DNA of 64,000 nucleotides from Leptospiraceae bacterium (GCA_022402465.1 JAKRSH010000026.1:1-64000), one strand, 5' to 3'. Positions 18,178-27,141 are shown, numbered from the stretch's first letter. The notes: a model not told the origin generated them from the letters alone. Numbers and translations are program-made.

Positions 18178-20103
18178 ATGAGATTTCTGGGAAAAAAATA
18201 TTTGCCTGGCTTACTTCTGGCTCTCATTTTCATCCTGAGTTTGCCTCTACCAGCAGGTGAAGATGATGGACGAGATGATGCTAAGGGTCTTTATTTGTAT
18301 CCCTATGAAGTTATTCGTCCAGAAGAGATTTCCCTTTTAGATACTGCTACACGATTGAAGATAGCGCCTGATTCTGGAATTGCAATTCCTTACAATCCAG
18401 CTGAGCCAGGAGAGGGAGAAGGGGACAAAGATCTTAGTACAAAAATCAGTGAGGCTGATGGACTTCTTAGAAGATACTACAGCCAATTTCTAAATGAAAA
18501 AAGAATTTGGGAAGATAAGAATCGAGGTTCCAAATTTTCCACTAAGAATGAGCAGAATGAAGTCCGCCTTCTCATAGATGCCTTTATGAATACCAAAGCG
18601 GAAACGGAAATCATTCGTGATTCTGAAATTGTCTATAACTTGCATAAAAGATTAGCAGAACTTTATGACGAAAAGAAAGATATTCAACAAGCAATACGCC
18701 ATTATACAACTGCTTTGCGATATAGAGATCTATCCCATACAGAAGAAAAATTCTTAGATGAGCAGTCTTGGAAGGAAGTTCTTGAACCAAATGGCATCCA
18801 AGCGAGACAGAATCATAAATTAGCATTCGATAGACGAAAGAAAGCTATCGAAGAAGTGGAAGATGCCAAAAGAATCATTCATAAACTTGGATCCGATTTC
18901 TCCTTGAATAAAATCTCTTATAGGGCTTACCAAGAAGAAAAGAAATCTAAAGAATTAGATCTTACAAGAAAGAAGAACTTGCTTGATGATGCGGAAAAAT
19001 CTTACCAAGCATCCTTAGCGCAAAACTATGAACCTTATCGGAAATTGAAGTCTAGAGAAGATGCAGAAAATTTCTACAGACTTGCTCAACTTGTTCGTAA
19101 ATCAGAAGATGCAAATAAGGAAAGATTAAAAATAGTCAACAAATCTACATTAGTCGGAAGAGGAATCTTTATTCTTTTTGATTACAAAAGAAATACAGAT
19201 TTCTTTGCCTATGAATATCTTCTTGAAAAATCCTACCGCATAGATCCAAGTTTTCCAGAGGCAATTAATGAGGTTGCCAAGCAATTTAAGGTCGATGGTA
19301 AGAAAATAAAATCTATTGATTATTTTGAAAAATACATTGCTCTGAAACTAGCGGAAAATCAAAACCTAAGTGATGAAGACAAAGAGAATCTAGCTGATAC
19401 CTATCTGAATCTTGCCATTCTAAATTCTGATATTAAGCGTAAGGTGATAGCTGCCGATTACTATGAAAAATTCTTTAGTACGACACAAGATACAAATAAG
19501 AAAGAAGCTATTGTTTATGAACTTGGAAGATTCTATGAAAAAATCATAGGAGATTTAGATAAATCAAAAACATACTATGAACAATGGTTAAATGACAATC
19601 CTCAAGGCTCCCAAGAGAAAGTAGCTATCGCTAATTATGGAATATCCCTCGCACATAAACGGGATAAGAGGATGGATAGAGAAGAAGAAAAATTACTTCT
19701 AGCCTATGAACAAAATAAATCTTTAGATGACAAAATTTCTTCATCCAAAGCGACTATCACTAAGCTAGAGCGTGATATTCTAAAGTATAAAAAAGAACTT
19801 CTACTTACAACCCAAGATGATGCCTTAGCTCAATTTCGAATTCTCAATATTCAGCTAGATGACTTAAAGATAGAACTTGACCGCTTGCTTACACAATCTA
19901 AATCTATTCCTCAAAGTCGCATCTTACTTCGATTAGCTGAAATCCAAGAAACTAAACGTGACTTCGAATCAGCTAAAAAATTCTACCGCGAACTTGTGGA
20001 ATCTGGCAATGAAGTGGAGGCCAATTTTTCCCTTAAAAGTTTGGAGCGTGTTGAAAAGACCCAAAGCGATGGATTCATTCGTCCAGCTGAAAAATTGTAT
20101 TGA
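18178..20103 (+). CDS. Exported TPR/coiled-coil protein
   Basis: This is a 641-residue protein with an N-terminal signal peptide (LPGLLLALIFILSLPLPAGED, cleavage near residue 27). The acidic linker is followed by TPR units around residues 155-185 (VYNLHKRLAELYDEKKDIQQ), a coiled coil of about residues 215-300 (Lys/Glu-rich), and several further TPRs from 355 to 505 (YEYLLEKSYRIDPSFPEAIN, LADTYLNLAILNSDIKRKV, IVYELGRFYEKIIGDLDKS). A second coiled coil at about 530-590 precedes a last TPR. No enzymatic domain is visible. The layout suits a periplasmic assembly scaffold. It starts divergent from the nucleotidyltransferase-fold gene and ends two bases before the convergent DUF418 gene. Confidence 0.75.
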   Translation: MRFLGKKYLPGLLLALIFILSLPLPAGEDDGRDDAKGLYLYPYEVIRPEEISLLDTATRLKIAPDSGIAIPYNPAEPGEGEGDKDLSTKISEADGLLRRYYSQFLNEKRIWEDKNRGSKFSTKNEQNEVRLLIDAFMNTKAETEIIRDSEIVYNLHKRLAELYDEKKDIQQAIRHYTTALRYRDLSHTEEKFLDEQSWKEVLEPNGIQARQNHKLAFDRRKKAIEEVEDAKRIIHKLGSDFSLNKISYRAYQEEKKSKELDLTRKKNLLDDAEKSYQASLAQNYEPYRKLKSREDAENFYRLAQLVRKSEDANKERLKIVNKSTLVGRGIFILFDYKRNTDFFAYEYLLEKSYRIDPSFPEAINEVAKQFKVDGKKIKSIDYFEKYIALKLAENQNLSDEDKENLADTYLNLAILNSDIKRKVIAADYYEKFFSTTQDTNKKEAIVYELGRFYEKIIGDLDKSKTYYEQWLNDNPQGSQEKVAIANYGISLAHKRDKRMDREEEKLLLAYEQNKSLDDKISSSKATITKLERDILKYKKELLLTTQDDALAQFRILNIQLDDLKIELDRLLTQSKSIPQSRILLRLAEIQETKRDFESAKKFYRELVESGNEVEANFSLKSLERVEKTQSDGFIRPAEKLY

Positions 20104-20105
20104 TT

Positions 20106-21287
20106 TCAACCATATGTCCACTTTCTGAGTAAGATCTCAAAAGGTCCCAGTGCAAAATACTTCTTCCAAAAGTAGCTAAATACTAAATTAAATCCATAAA
20201 TTGGTAAAATCAGAAATGCTACCCATTCTGGTTCAAGTTTTCCAAAGTATCCAAGACCCCATCCATGGAATATCCAATTGCAGATTATGGATTGCATAAG
20301 GTAATTCGACAAGGACATGCTTCCTGCTCTGGAGAGTAGGGTAACAAATAGATTCTGCTTAATGGATCCAAGGAAAAAGATTCTGATCCAGAATAGAATA
20401 TAGAGAATCATGAGACTAATTCCTGCTATCGAAAGAAGGCTAGAGAAAAATACCCCAAAGAACAATGAATCCTGGTTCAAAGAGCTAATCGCATAACATG
20501 AATTTGTTATAATAGCTATGATGAAGAGGTATCTTTTCTTTCCTTGAAAATAAGTCCAGATCTTCTCAGGTTGGGAAAGCAATTGTCTTTTTCCTGCCAT
20601 CAAACCAACCAAAAACATGAGAAGGGCGGAAGGCCAATTGTAAAAAATTAAGAATGGAAAAGAAAAGTAGTATTCTTTTATTTTTTGTACAGTTAGTTCA
20701 TAAAAAGTTCCAAAATGATTGGCAATGGATTCTTTCGTTAGACTCTCATAGTCTAGTCCGTAGGATTCACCTGGAAGATAAGAAAGGAATCCAATAATGC
20801 CATAGCATAGAATTGATAAAACCCAAAAGAAACCCATCCATTTGAAGAGAGTCTTATCTGATAGATCCTTCATCTGGTATAAGATAAAGCCTAAGATTGA
20901 ATAGGTTACAAGAATGTCTCCAGAAAATAAGAAGTGAGCGTGTATGATTCCTAAGATAAAAAGTCCAATCAATCTTCTATAGAATACTCTTTTTGCTTCA
21001 TAACCTTTTTGGGCTGAGCTGTAGAGTAAAATAGTGAATCCATAACCAAACACGAATGAGAATAAGATGAAAAACTTACCAGTAAATAAAAAATTAAGCA
21101 GAAAGCGCGTAACTTCTGAATTAGTTGAATGAAAGGGACTAAAACCATAAGGAGGTTCAGCAAAATAGGGCAGATTCACTGCTAGAATTCCTAATAAAGA
21201 AAATCCTCTTAAGAAATCTAAGAGAGGTAGTCTTGCAGCGGAAGCTTGAGAAGACGATATTTGATGGGAGGTTTGGATTTGACTCAT
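20106..21287 (-). CDS. DUF418-family membrane protein (YeiB-like)
   Basis: This 393-residue inner-membrane protein has 9-10 helices. The N-terminal LPLLDFLRGFSLLGILAVNL is the hallmark of the DUF418/YeiB family, with the conserved Asp-Phe-Leu-Arg-Gly. The C-terminal segment SRAGSMSLSNYLMQSIICNW corresponds to the conserved DUF418 domain core. The family is related to acyltransferase-3 proteins, and transport or lipid-modification roles are proposed but unproven. It overlaps the upstream amine oxidase gene by four bases, so the two are co-translated and probably both controlled by the divergent TetR regulator. Confidence 0.9.
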   Translation of the reverse strand: MSQIQTSHQISSSQASAARLPLLDFLRGFSLLGILAVNLPYFAEPPYGFSPFHSTNSEVTRFLLNFLFTGKFFILFSFVFGYGFTILLYSSAQKGYEAKRVFYRRLIGLFILGIIHAHFLFSGDILVTYSILGFILYQMKDLSDKTLFKWMGFFWVLSILCYGIIGFLSYLPGESYGLDYESLTKESIANHFGTFYELTVQKIKEYYFSFPFLIFYNWPSALLMFLVGLMAGKRQLLSQPEKIWTYFQGKKRYLFIIAIITNSCYAISSLNQDSLFFGVFFSSLLSIAGISLMILYILFWIRIFFLGSIKQNLFVTLLSRAGSMSLSNYLMQSIICNWIFHGWGLGYFGKLEPEWVAFLILPIYGFNLVFSYFWKKYFALGPFEILLRKWTYG

Positions 21288-22690
21288 GGTTTGACCTTTT
21301 GCGATTTTATCTTAGAATGAATTTTTTTTGCTGCACTATAGCCAGATCGAATTCCACCTTCCATGTATCCAGGAAATTCAGCAGAGATTTCTGATCCAGC
21401 AAATAGTAAATTTGAATTGTAGTTTCTCAGAACCTCAGCTGCATTGGGCGTGCCACCATATTTCACAAAGGAATTGTAACCGCCTCCGCACCAAGGATGC
21501 TTGACCCAGATTCCTTCATAGTATTCTAGTGGCATCTGCCAATTTTCACTAAAGGCTTGTTTTGTTAAATTGTATGCGAACTCTTGCCTATGTTCTTGTT
21601 TTTTCTTAGAAAGATTAAGGGCTGTCTCAGCACCAATAAAAAGAACAAGCTTTCCTTGCTTTTGATTTTTTAGAGAAGAATCTATAACAGTCACACCTTT
21701 GTATACATTGCTCACAAAACTTCCATTCCAACCTTTTTTGCGCCAAAATGGTTCTTTAAAGACCAAAGTAATTTTAATCATGTCACCTGTATCGAAACTA
21801 GATATCGCCTTTTGAATCGCTTGAGGCAATTTAGGTTCTATTGAAATCTTTTGAATGATAGGTGGAGGAACAGCCAGAATAAGATAATTTGACTCTATGA
21901 CTCCCTTTTTAGATGTTGAAATAAATTTACCATTTTTCCATAGAATTCTTGTTATGGGATAGGAATGAATGGGTGCATACTCAAGCTTTTGAATTAAGCT
22001 TTCAATCAATCGACCTAGCCCATTCTCACAGTGCAATTCGTCTGCATCCCTTTCTGAATTAAATCTTTTATACAACTCATAGGTTCCCCGAGTACTTACA
22101 AGCTCTGGATTCTTTCCCATGAGTTCTCTAAACATATTTTTCAGAAGAACTCTTTTCTCTTTCTCATCAGTCATGGCATCTATCGCTTCAGACAAAGAGA
22201 AGTCTTGGTCTATATCTTTTGAATCCAATTTTGTTAAAAATTTTTCTTCATCGATCCAATCATAGATATTAGAATCTTCATCCCAGACTTCTTTACCAGT
22301 GGCATTCAATGAGAAAGTATTACCATCTCCATAAACGGAACTGTACTCTAGATAATTTCTTTCTAGTAAGTTTATGATTTCCTTCATGTCTTGGTTGAAA
22401 AGTTGTGCACCAAGTTCAGCAGAAACCGAATTATCATTCAAAACAGATTTCATCCTACCTCCGAAGTAGGATTGAGCCTCTACGATTTGAGCCGAAATCC
22501 CATATTCCTGTAATTTCATAGCTGCGCAGATTCCACTTATTCCTCCACCAATGACCAAGACAGTAGGGGAGAAATTTGCTTCTTTTTGTAGGAAAGGCTT
22601 TGATTGTAAAGATAAACATTTCTGTAGCGCTAAGCCTAATAAAGGGAGGGCAGAATATTTTAAAAATGTGGATCTATTCAACTCTTTCAT
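21284..22690 (-). CDS. Flavin amine-oxidase family protein
   Basis: This is a 468-residue FAD-dependent oxidoreductase. The N-terminus LNRSTFLKYSALPLLGLALQKCLS is a lipoprotein- or Tat-like export region. A Rossmann motif (VLVIGGGISGICAAMKLQEYG, about residues 44-64) follows, then the GG motif SYFGGRMKSVLNDNS and AELGAQLF. The FAD C-terminal motif is LLFAGSEISAEFPGYMEGGI (about residues 431-450). It resembles monoamine or polyamine oxidases and phytoene-desaturase-like enzymes. The substrate is not deducible. The gene is first of a pair with the DUF418 gene and lies divergent from a TetR gene, sharing a palindromic control region. Confidence 0.85.
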   Translation of the reverse strand: MKELNRSTFLKYSALPLLGLALQKCLSLQSKPFLQKEANFSPTVLVIGGGISGICAAMKLQEYGISAQIVEAQSYFGGRMKSVLNDNSVSAELGAQLFNQDMKEIINLLERNYLEYSSVYGDGNTFSLNATGKEVWDEDSNIYDWIDEEKFLTKLDSKDIDQDFSLSEAIDAMTDEKEKRVLLKNMFRELMGKNPELVSTRGTYELYKRFNSERDADELHCENGLGRLIESLIQKLEYAPIHSYPITRILWKNGKFISTSKKGVIESNYLILAVPPPIIQKISIEPKLPQAIQKAISSFDTGDMIKITLVFKEPFWRKKGWNGSFVSNVYKGVTVIDSSLKNQKQGKLVLFIGAETALNLSKKKQEHRQEFAYNLTKQAFSENWQMPLEYYEGIWVKHPWCGGGYNSFVKYGGTPNAAEVLRNYNSNLLFAGSEISAEFPGYMEGGIRSGYSAAKKIHSKIKSQKVKP

Positions 22691-22726
22691 AATTTACATC
22701 TTATTTATGGACTATTTTTGTCAAGT

Positions 22727-22759
22727 AATTTTACATACAGGCAGTATGTATGTAAAATT
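22727..22759. promoter_or_regulatory. TetR operator (12-bp perfect inverted repeat)
   Basis: AATTTTACATAC (22727-22738) and GTATGTAAAATT (22748-22759) are perfect reverse complements separated by nine bases. The site lies between the amine oxidase start (22690) and the TetR start (22829). A second register, TACATAC/GTATGTA with a five-base spacer, overlaps it. Two-fold symmetric sites between divergent genes are the classical TetR operator arrangement, so this is very likely the autoregulatory and target site. Confidence 0.75.
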
Positions 22760-22828
22760 TGAATTTTACTTATTGAAGAAAAATTTGCTTGAGTAATAAA
22801 AAATCCAATGATAAAATGATAATTCTAG

Positions 22829-23422
22829 ATGGCTAAACTTAAAAAAGATTTGGGTAAGCAAGAGCAGGGTGAATTAACTCGCAAGAATATCATTCGTATA
22901 TCACGCAAATTATTTGGTCGCAAGGCTTATGCAGCAACCTCCACTGAGGATATCTTAGAAGAATTACAACTTACAAGGGGAGCCTTATACCACCATTTCA
23001 AGAGTAAGAAAGAGATATTCTATGAAGTATGTCTTCAGATGAATGAAGAATTAAGCTTGGATATAAGGAATAGTGATTGGTCAAAGTTCAAGAAAGATTG
23101 GTATACTTCATTAGACCTTGCCGAAGATAAAGAATTTATTCAGATATGGCTTATGGATTGTTACAGTGTTCTGACTTGGGAAGAAATTATCGATTTGGAT
23201 GATAGATTTATCATTAAGCCTTTGTTAGAACTCTTAAAGAATTCTCACAACCAAAAGAAAATCTTTGTTCAAAATTATGAAGAGGTGGCACATTTATTTT
23301 TGGGAATGGTGAACCAAGCCTTATTGGTCATTAGTAAATGTAGCCAAAAAGAAAAAGCAATTAAGAAAAAGAATTTCAAGCTCGTAATTGGAAATTGGTT
23401 AGAGAGTCTAGAAGTGAAATAA
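22829..23422 (+). CDS. TetR/AcrR-family transcriptional regulator
   Basis: This is a 197-residue repressor-type regulator. The N-terminal helix-turn-helix is seen in NIIRISRKLFGRKAYAATST, then EDILEELQLTRGALYHHFKSK (about residues 20-60), the best-conserved part of TetR proteins. The C-terminal 130 residues form the all-helical ligand/dimer domain with no recognisable ligand motif. It is transcribed away from the amine oxidase/DUF418 operon, with a perfect inverted repeat between the starts, so it probably represses both that operon and itself. It ends three bases before a convergent lipoprotein gene. Confidence 0.93.
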   Translation: MAKLKKDLGKQEQGELTRKNIIRISRKLFGRKAYAATSTEDILEELQLTRGALYHHFKSKKEIFYEVCLQMNEELSLDIRNSDWSKFKKDWYTSLDLAEDKEFIQIWLMDCYSVLTWEEIIDLDDRFIIKPLLELLKNSHNQKKIFVQNYEEVAHLFLGMVNQALLVISKCSQKEKAIKKKNFKLVIGNWLESLEVK

Positions 23423-23425
23423 AAT

Positions 23426-23926
23426 CTAACGACTGTATCGGATTATATCATCTTCCATATCAATAGATAGATCAGATTCTAAAGTGTCAGCGTAGTAGCC
23501 ATCTTCAGGTAGAACCTTAAATTCCACTTGATCAAATACTTCTCCTTCGTAAGCAATTTTTAAAAGATAGTCTCCTATTCCAAGACCTCGGTAGTAATCT
23601 CGAATTACAGGATTGCCTTCTTCGATTGTTTTTCTTCTAAGGTCAACTTCAAGGAAGTCTATAGATTTTTTATTTAAGGAGAAATAGAACTCATCTGAGG
23701 CACTTACTCGGGTATCAAAAACATAGACAAAGTGTATTGTTTCTTGGGGGGAAAAGAAAAGATCTTCTCTGGTCATTTGAAAGTCAGTTTGAATTCCAAA
23801 TTCTCTGTCTAATTCTGTCATTCCTTCATCATAGGTAGTCATCCAACCTATAGAACCTGAAGGCGAACCACAGGAAATAAATATCGAAAGTCCAATAACT
23901 AGAAAGGATGTTTTCAAAGACCTCAT
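23426..23926 (-). CDS. Lipoprotein of unknown function
   Basis: This is a 166-residue predicted lipoprotein with a typical signal peptide, KTSFLVIGLSIFISCGSPSG (lipobox FISC, Cys about residue 19). The mature part is acidic and Tyr-rich (DREFGIQTDF, IRDYYRGLGIGDYLLKIAYE) and beta-like; I recognise no domain. It is preceded on the same strand by a small membrane-protein gene whose stop is 68 bases upstream, so a shared transcript is possible. It converges with the TetR gene. Confidence 0.75.
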   Translation of the reverse strand: MRSLKTSFLVIGLSIFISCGSPSGSIGWMTTYDEGMTELDREFGIQTDFQMTREDLFFSPQETIHFVYVFDTRVSASDEFYFSLNKKSIDFLEVDLRRKTIEEGNPVIRDYYRGLGIGDYLLKIAYEGEVFDQVEFKVLPEDGYYADTLESDLSIDMEDDIIRYSR

Positions 23927-23994
23927 ACGATCTATATCGTCGAGAAAATGGATTTCCTAAATCATACTATTCTTCTATAAACACCAAAAAACGA

Positions 23995-24210
23995 TCAATC
24001 CTCTATAACTCTTCCTCTGTCTGTCACATCTTTTTCTCTGGGAATATTTCCACCAATCGGTCCACTAGGATTGCCATAAGGACCAGATCTATACACACGG
24101 TATCTGGAGTCGCGCACAGCCTCTGATCCAATTCGAAAAGCGAGATAAATTCTAAAAATCCATCGAAAGAAGAGAAAAAGCAGAATAGATAGTAAAATGA
24201 TTCGAATCAT
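23995..24210 (-). CDS. Small single-pass membrane protein
   Basis: This is a 71-residue protein with one N-terminal membrane helix (IILLSILLFLFFRWIF, about residues 4-19) and a basic, Gly/Pro/Arg-rich tail (RSGPYGNPSGPIGGN) ending in acidic residues. It resembles small DUF4834-type membrane proteins in form, but this is not certain. The frame is supported by the clear amphipathic layout and by its position between the lipoprotein gene and the pgs operon. Function is unknown. Confidence 0.6.
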   Translation of the reverse strand: MIRIILLSILLFLFFRWIFRIYLAFRIGSEAVRDSRYRVYRSGPYGNPSGPIGGNIPREKDVTDRGRVIED

Positions 24211-24296
24211 ACTTATTTAGACTATTTGAATAGACTAGAAATTTCTCCTAAAAAAATGCTTGCAAAATAAGATACAATTCCTTATTTAATATAAAT

Positions 24297-24362
24297 AGGA
24301 ACTTGATTCCTGAATATCATTTATCAACACACTGACCCAGTTAGGCTGGGTTTTTCTTTTTT
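24297..24362 (+). ncRNA. Candidate small RNA, plus strand, between minus-strand genes
   Basis: The short stretch has a promoter-like pair (TTGCAA at 24260-24265, 17 bases, TATTTA at 24283-24288). A small 5' hairpin follows (AGGAA at 24297, TTCCT at 24307), then a strong intrinsic terminator (ACCCAG-TTAGG-CTGGGT plus a T-run, 24335-24362). Both neighbouring genes are on the minus strand, so this plus-strand terminator has no gene to end. A roughly 65-base RNA starting near 24297 would explain it. A terminator that stops antisense read-through into the pgs operon is the alternative. Confidence 0.35.
24335..24362 (+). terminator. Intrinsic terminator, plus direction
   Basis: The arms ACCCAG (24335-24340) and CTGGGT (24346-24351) with a five-base loop are followed by TTTTTCTTTTTT. 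The T-run is on the plus strand only, so it ends plus-strand transcripts. It abuts the stop codon of the minus-strand pgsW gene at 24362. The minus strand lacks a T-run after the hairpin, so the pgs operon would not be ended efficiently by it. Confidence 0.75.
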
Positions 24363-25462
24363 CAGATCAACAGATCTCCATCCAGGGGAGATTTTCGTTT
24401 CAAATAGATTAAAAATCCTAAGATAAGCAATAAACTACTAATTATTAGCCAAAAGTTATATTCTTTCTTCTTGAAAATATTGCCTTCTCCTGGTACAGGA
24501 TTTTTCTTGGGCTGAGTTGGAAGATTGTATTTTTTTGCAAGAGTTTCAATTTGTATAAAATGAATTACTGGAATATCATTTTTAAGATATCGTAGCATAA
24601 CAGAGTCTACATCTTCTCCATCAACAGGAATTGATTTTATTAGACCAGGCTTAAAGGTTTTCTTACCTATACTTGTTCCTACCGATAAAGCACCACCACC
24701 AATATTAATATATGCCTTAATGGGAGTAATGCTACTGGAACTATATAGCTCGATTCGTTTATTGATTCCATCTGTAAAATTTTTAAATTCATAGGTTGAT
24801 ACTTTATTTCGAAGGATTGATTCAGTTAATAACTTTTTGCTTCTATCTGACATTCCCAAAGCCTTATCTTCTACTCCACCCAATGTTGCATATTTAGATT
24901 TAATATTTAGTATTCCATCTTTATACAAAATATTTTCCATATCTAACCATAGATAATCAATGTGATTGGCTCCCCATTGAGAGGAAGCAACTGAAGTAAT
25001 AACAACAGGTTTCAATTTCATAGTTTGAATAGCTGAATAAACAGCAATGTTAATTGCAGGAAAGGAGCCAGATAGAGCTACTGCAACTGAATCGCCAGGT
25101 TTGAGTTTTGCTTTCTTAAAAAGATGAACTGCGACTGCAGCAAAGTTGGGATTAATCGATGTTTGTTTAGATGAGAGATATCCAACGTTGCTTGTAACTT
25201 CAGATATACTAGTTCCAATAAGACCAGTTTGGTTGGGATCAAAACTTAAATTTGCCATATGATTTCTGAGCAAACTTTCTTTACGAATTCTCTGGTAAGC
25301 TTTTTCAGTGAGCTTGGATGCATTTAATTTTTCTTTAAAGAAGGATTGTTCCTTAGTAATTTGAAATTCTTCTACACATAGATAAAGAAATACGGACAAA
25401 AATGCAATTAATACGATAGGAGCTCTTTCTCGGAGAGGAGTTTTCCAATATACCTTGATCAT
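24362..25462 (-). CDS. pgsW: Poly-gamma-glutamate system protein PgsW-like
   Basis: This 366-residue membrane-anchored protein belongs with PgsB and PgsC. It has one N-terminal helix (about residues 15-31), a large soluble region (GDSVAVALSGSFPAINIAVY, VVITSVASSQWGANH, INIGGGALSVGTSIGKK) and a C-terminal helix (LIISSLLLILGFLIYL). This is the layout of the poly-gamma-glutamate system protein (TIGR04332-type) that replaces or accompanies PgsA in several Gram-negative systems. Its reaction is unknown. Its start overlaps the pgsC stop by four bases, so the order is pgsB-pgsC-pgsW. No PgsA/CapA metallophosphatase-like gene is present in the operon. Confidence 0.75.
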   Translation of the reverse strand: MIKVYWKTPLRERAPIVLIAFLSVFLYLCVEEFQITKEQSFFKEKLNASKLTEKAYQRIRKESLLRNHMANLSFDPNQTGLIGTSISEVTSNVGYLSSKQTSINPNFAAVAVHLFKKAKLKPGDSVAVALSGSFPAINIAVYSAIQTMKLKPVVITSVASSQWGANHIDYLWLDMENILYKDGILNIKSKYATLGGVEDKALGMSDRSKKLLTESILRNKVSTYEFKNFTDGINKRIELYSSSSITPIKAYINIGGGALSVGTSIGKKTFKPGLIKSIPVDGEDVDSVMLRYLKNDIPVIHFIQIETLAKKYNLPTQPKKNPVPGEGNIFKKKEYNFWLIISSLLLILGFLIYLKRKSPLDGDLLI

Positions 25463-25902
25463 GTTAGATTAATATCCTCACCGAGTATGAGAATTAAAAG
25501 CAAGCGAACAACAATTGAGATGATACAAAGTGTAGCTAAGGTTTCTATAATTCCTTGTCTATCATACCATATTGCGATCAAGCCTGGAATTATATATCCT
25601 ATTACTTCAAGCTCATCAAGATTTATAGACAAATGGTTTATGAAAATTCCCAATACAAAACTAATCAGTATAGTAAGAACAGATCTTCTTCTACCATAGA
25701 GAATTATAAAATAGGAAAGCAATCGAATAAGGAAATAAGTTAATAATGAGACAAAAACAGTTATAGCTATATCGCCAGGTTTATGCAGATGAATGGCAAA
25801 ATATCCTGGAACTATCATTCCTCCTGCAATTAATCCAAAAAATTCTACGAAAAGCAAACTAACAAAAAGTCCAAGTCCAATAGAAAGAATGATTATATTC
25901 AA
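25459..25902 (-). CDS. pgsC: Poly-gamma-glutamate synthesis membrane protein PgsC/CapC
   Basis: This 147-residue polytopic protein has four to five helices, as usual for PgsC/CapC (about 150 residues). The motif FGLIAGGMIVPGYFAIHLHKPG (about residues 22-43) and ELEVIGYIIPGLIAIWYDRQG (about 97-117) match the repeated GxIxPG elements of the family. PgsC forms the membrane part of the PgsB-PgsC ligase that makes poly-gamma-glutamate. It overlaps pgsB and pgsW by four bases on each side, so coupling is tight. Confidence 0.85.
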   Translation of the reverse strand: MNIIILSIGLGLFVSLLFVEFFGLIAGGMIVPGYFAIHLHKPGDIAITVFVSLLTYFLIRLLSYFIILYGRRRSVLTILISFVLGIFINHLSINLDELEVIGYIIPGLIAIWYDRQGIIETLATLCIISIVVRLLLILILGEDINLT

Positions 25903-27098
25903 TTTGCTAATATTCCTTGCTGTCTATTTTTAAAAAAGTCAATAATTTCCAATCCAATTCCAGCAATGTTTCCTATTCCTATTATTAAACATTCTTCTTT
26001 GATTTCACTAAGCACTGACTCAATTATTTGAATTGCAGAAGGATCTTCAAAAATAGATATTTCTACTGTTTCAATAAGCTTTTTGGAACAGGCTCTCACG
26101 AAAAGATTGCTTCCCTGACCAAGAAGAAAAATGGAACTTACACCTTCCCAATTGCTAATTTCTTTTGCTAATTGTTTTGATCTATCTGAGCGATCTTCCC
26201 TTAGATTCACAAGTAATATAATCTTGTTTGTATCGGGAATGAGGAATTTGCTTAGCTCGAATATCTTTCTCGTAGAAGTTGGATCATTAGAGGCGAATCC
26301 ATTTGCAAAATGCAATCTTCTACCAAAATATTCTAATTCAAAAATCTTAAATGCACCTGGATCAGGTTCCGTATTGATTAGTCCCTTTCTAGATAGATCA
26401 TTTTCTAAGTTTAGAATCCTAAGAAGTCGCCAAGCAATTGCTATATTTTCTACATGCTCAATGTACTTATTAATTTGTTGATGAATAAGTTCGGCTTCCT
26501 TGTAATCTTGCTCTTCTGTTAAAATCAATTGAGACTTTCTATCCTCTGCGGATCTCTGAAAAATAGAACGGAATTTACCATCCCCCAAGAGGCAAACTCC
26601 TTTTATAGGGGTTGAGCTAGCTAAGCATCTTGCTACATCAATTATATTTGGGCCCATAATATCCATATGGTCCTCTCTCGTGTTTGTAATTAAAGTATGA
26701 GTTGCCTGAATTAATTTGGATTCAGAAATCCATTGTAAGTAAGGCTGAAGAGCCATACATTCAATAACGATGGCATCGACCTTGTATTTTGCAGCAAGAT
26801 AAATGATATCTCTTTGTTCAATAATATTTGGTCTAGACTTACGTATGATGGGTATTTCTTTTCCGTTGGGCAATATAATTCTGGGAAGGGTTCCAGTTGT
26901 CTTTGCAAGAACTGTGAAACCATTCAATCTAAGTGCGGATGCTATCAACCTTGTTACACTAGATTTACCTCTAGTTCCATTCACATGAATTCTTATAGGT
27001 ATATGGGAGAGCCTTTGGTTATGATTCCAGTTCTCAATGACTCCAAGAACAATCAGGCAGAAAATCATTAGAAGTAAATAGAAAATGAATATTTGCAT
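25899..27098 (-). CDS. pgsB: Poly-gamma-glutamate synthase PgsB/CapB
   Basis: This is a 399-residue ATP-dependent amide ligase of the Mur-ligase superfamily, the catalytic subunit of gamma-linked polyglutamate synthesis. A single N-terminal helix (2-21) is followed by the P-loop VNGTRGKSSVTRL (39-51). SRPNIIEQRDII (about 89-100) and IVIECMALQP (about 111-120) follow, then LITNTREDHMDIMG (about 137-150). All of these are typical of PgsB/CapB. The length equals the Bacillus enzyme (about 390). It starts 43 bases after the N-formylglutamate-amidohydrolase-like gene and overlaps pgsC by four bases. Association of PgsB with upstream ligase and hydrolase genes is unusual. Confidence 0.9.
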   Translation of the reverse strand: MQIFIFYLLLMIFCLIVLGVIENWNHNQRLSHIPIRIHVNGTRGKSSVTRLIASALRLNGFTVLAKTTGTLPRIILPNGKEIPIIRKSRPNIIEQRDIIYLAAKYKVDAIVIECMALQPYLQWISESKLIQATHTLITNTREDHMDIMGPNIIDVARCLASSTPIKGVCLLGDGKFRSIFQRSAEDRKSQLILTEEQDYKEAELIHQQINKYIEHVENIAIAWRLLRILNLENDLSRKGLINTEPDPGAFKIFELEYFGRRLHFANGFASNDPTSTRKIFELSKFLIPDTNKIILLVNLREDRSDRSKQLAKEISNWEGVSSIFLLGQGSNLFVRACSKKLIETVEISIFEDPSAIQIIESVLSEIKEECLIIGIGNIAGIGLEIIDFFKNRQQGILAN

Positions 27099-27141
27099 AG
27101 TTTAATGTTCTAAAATAAGAAGGATGCAAATTTTCATAGTA

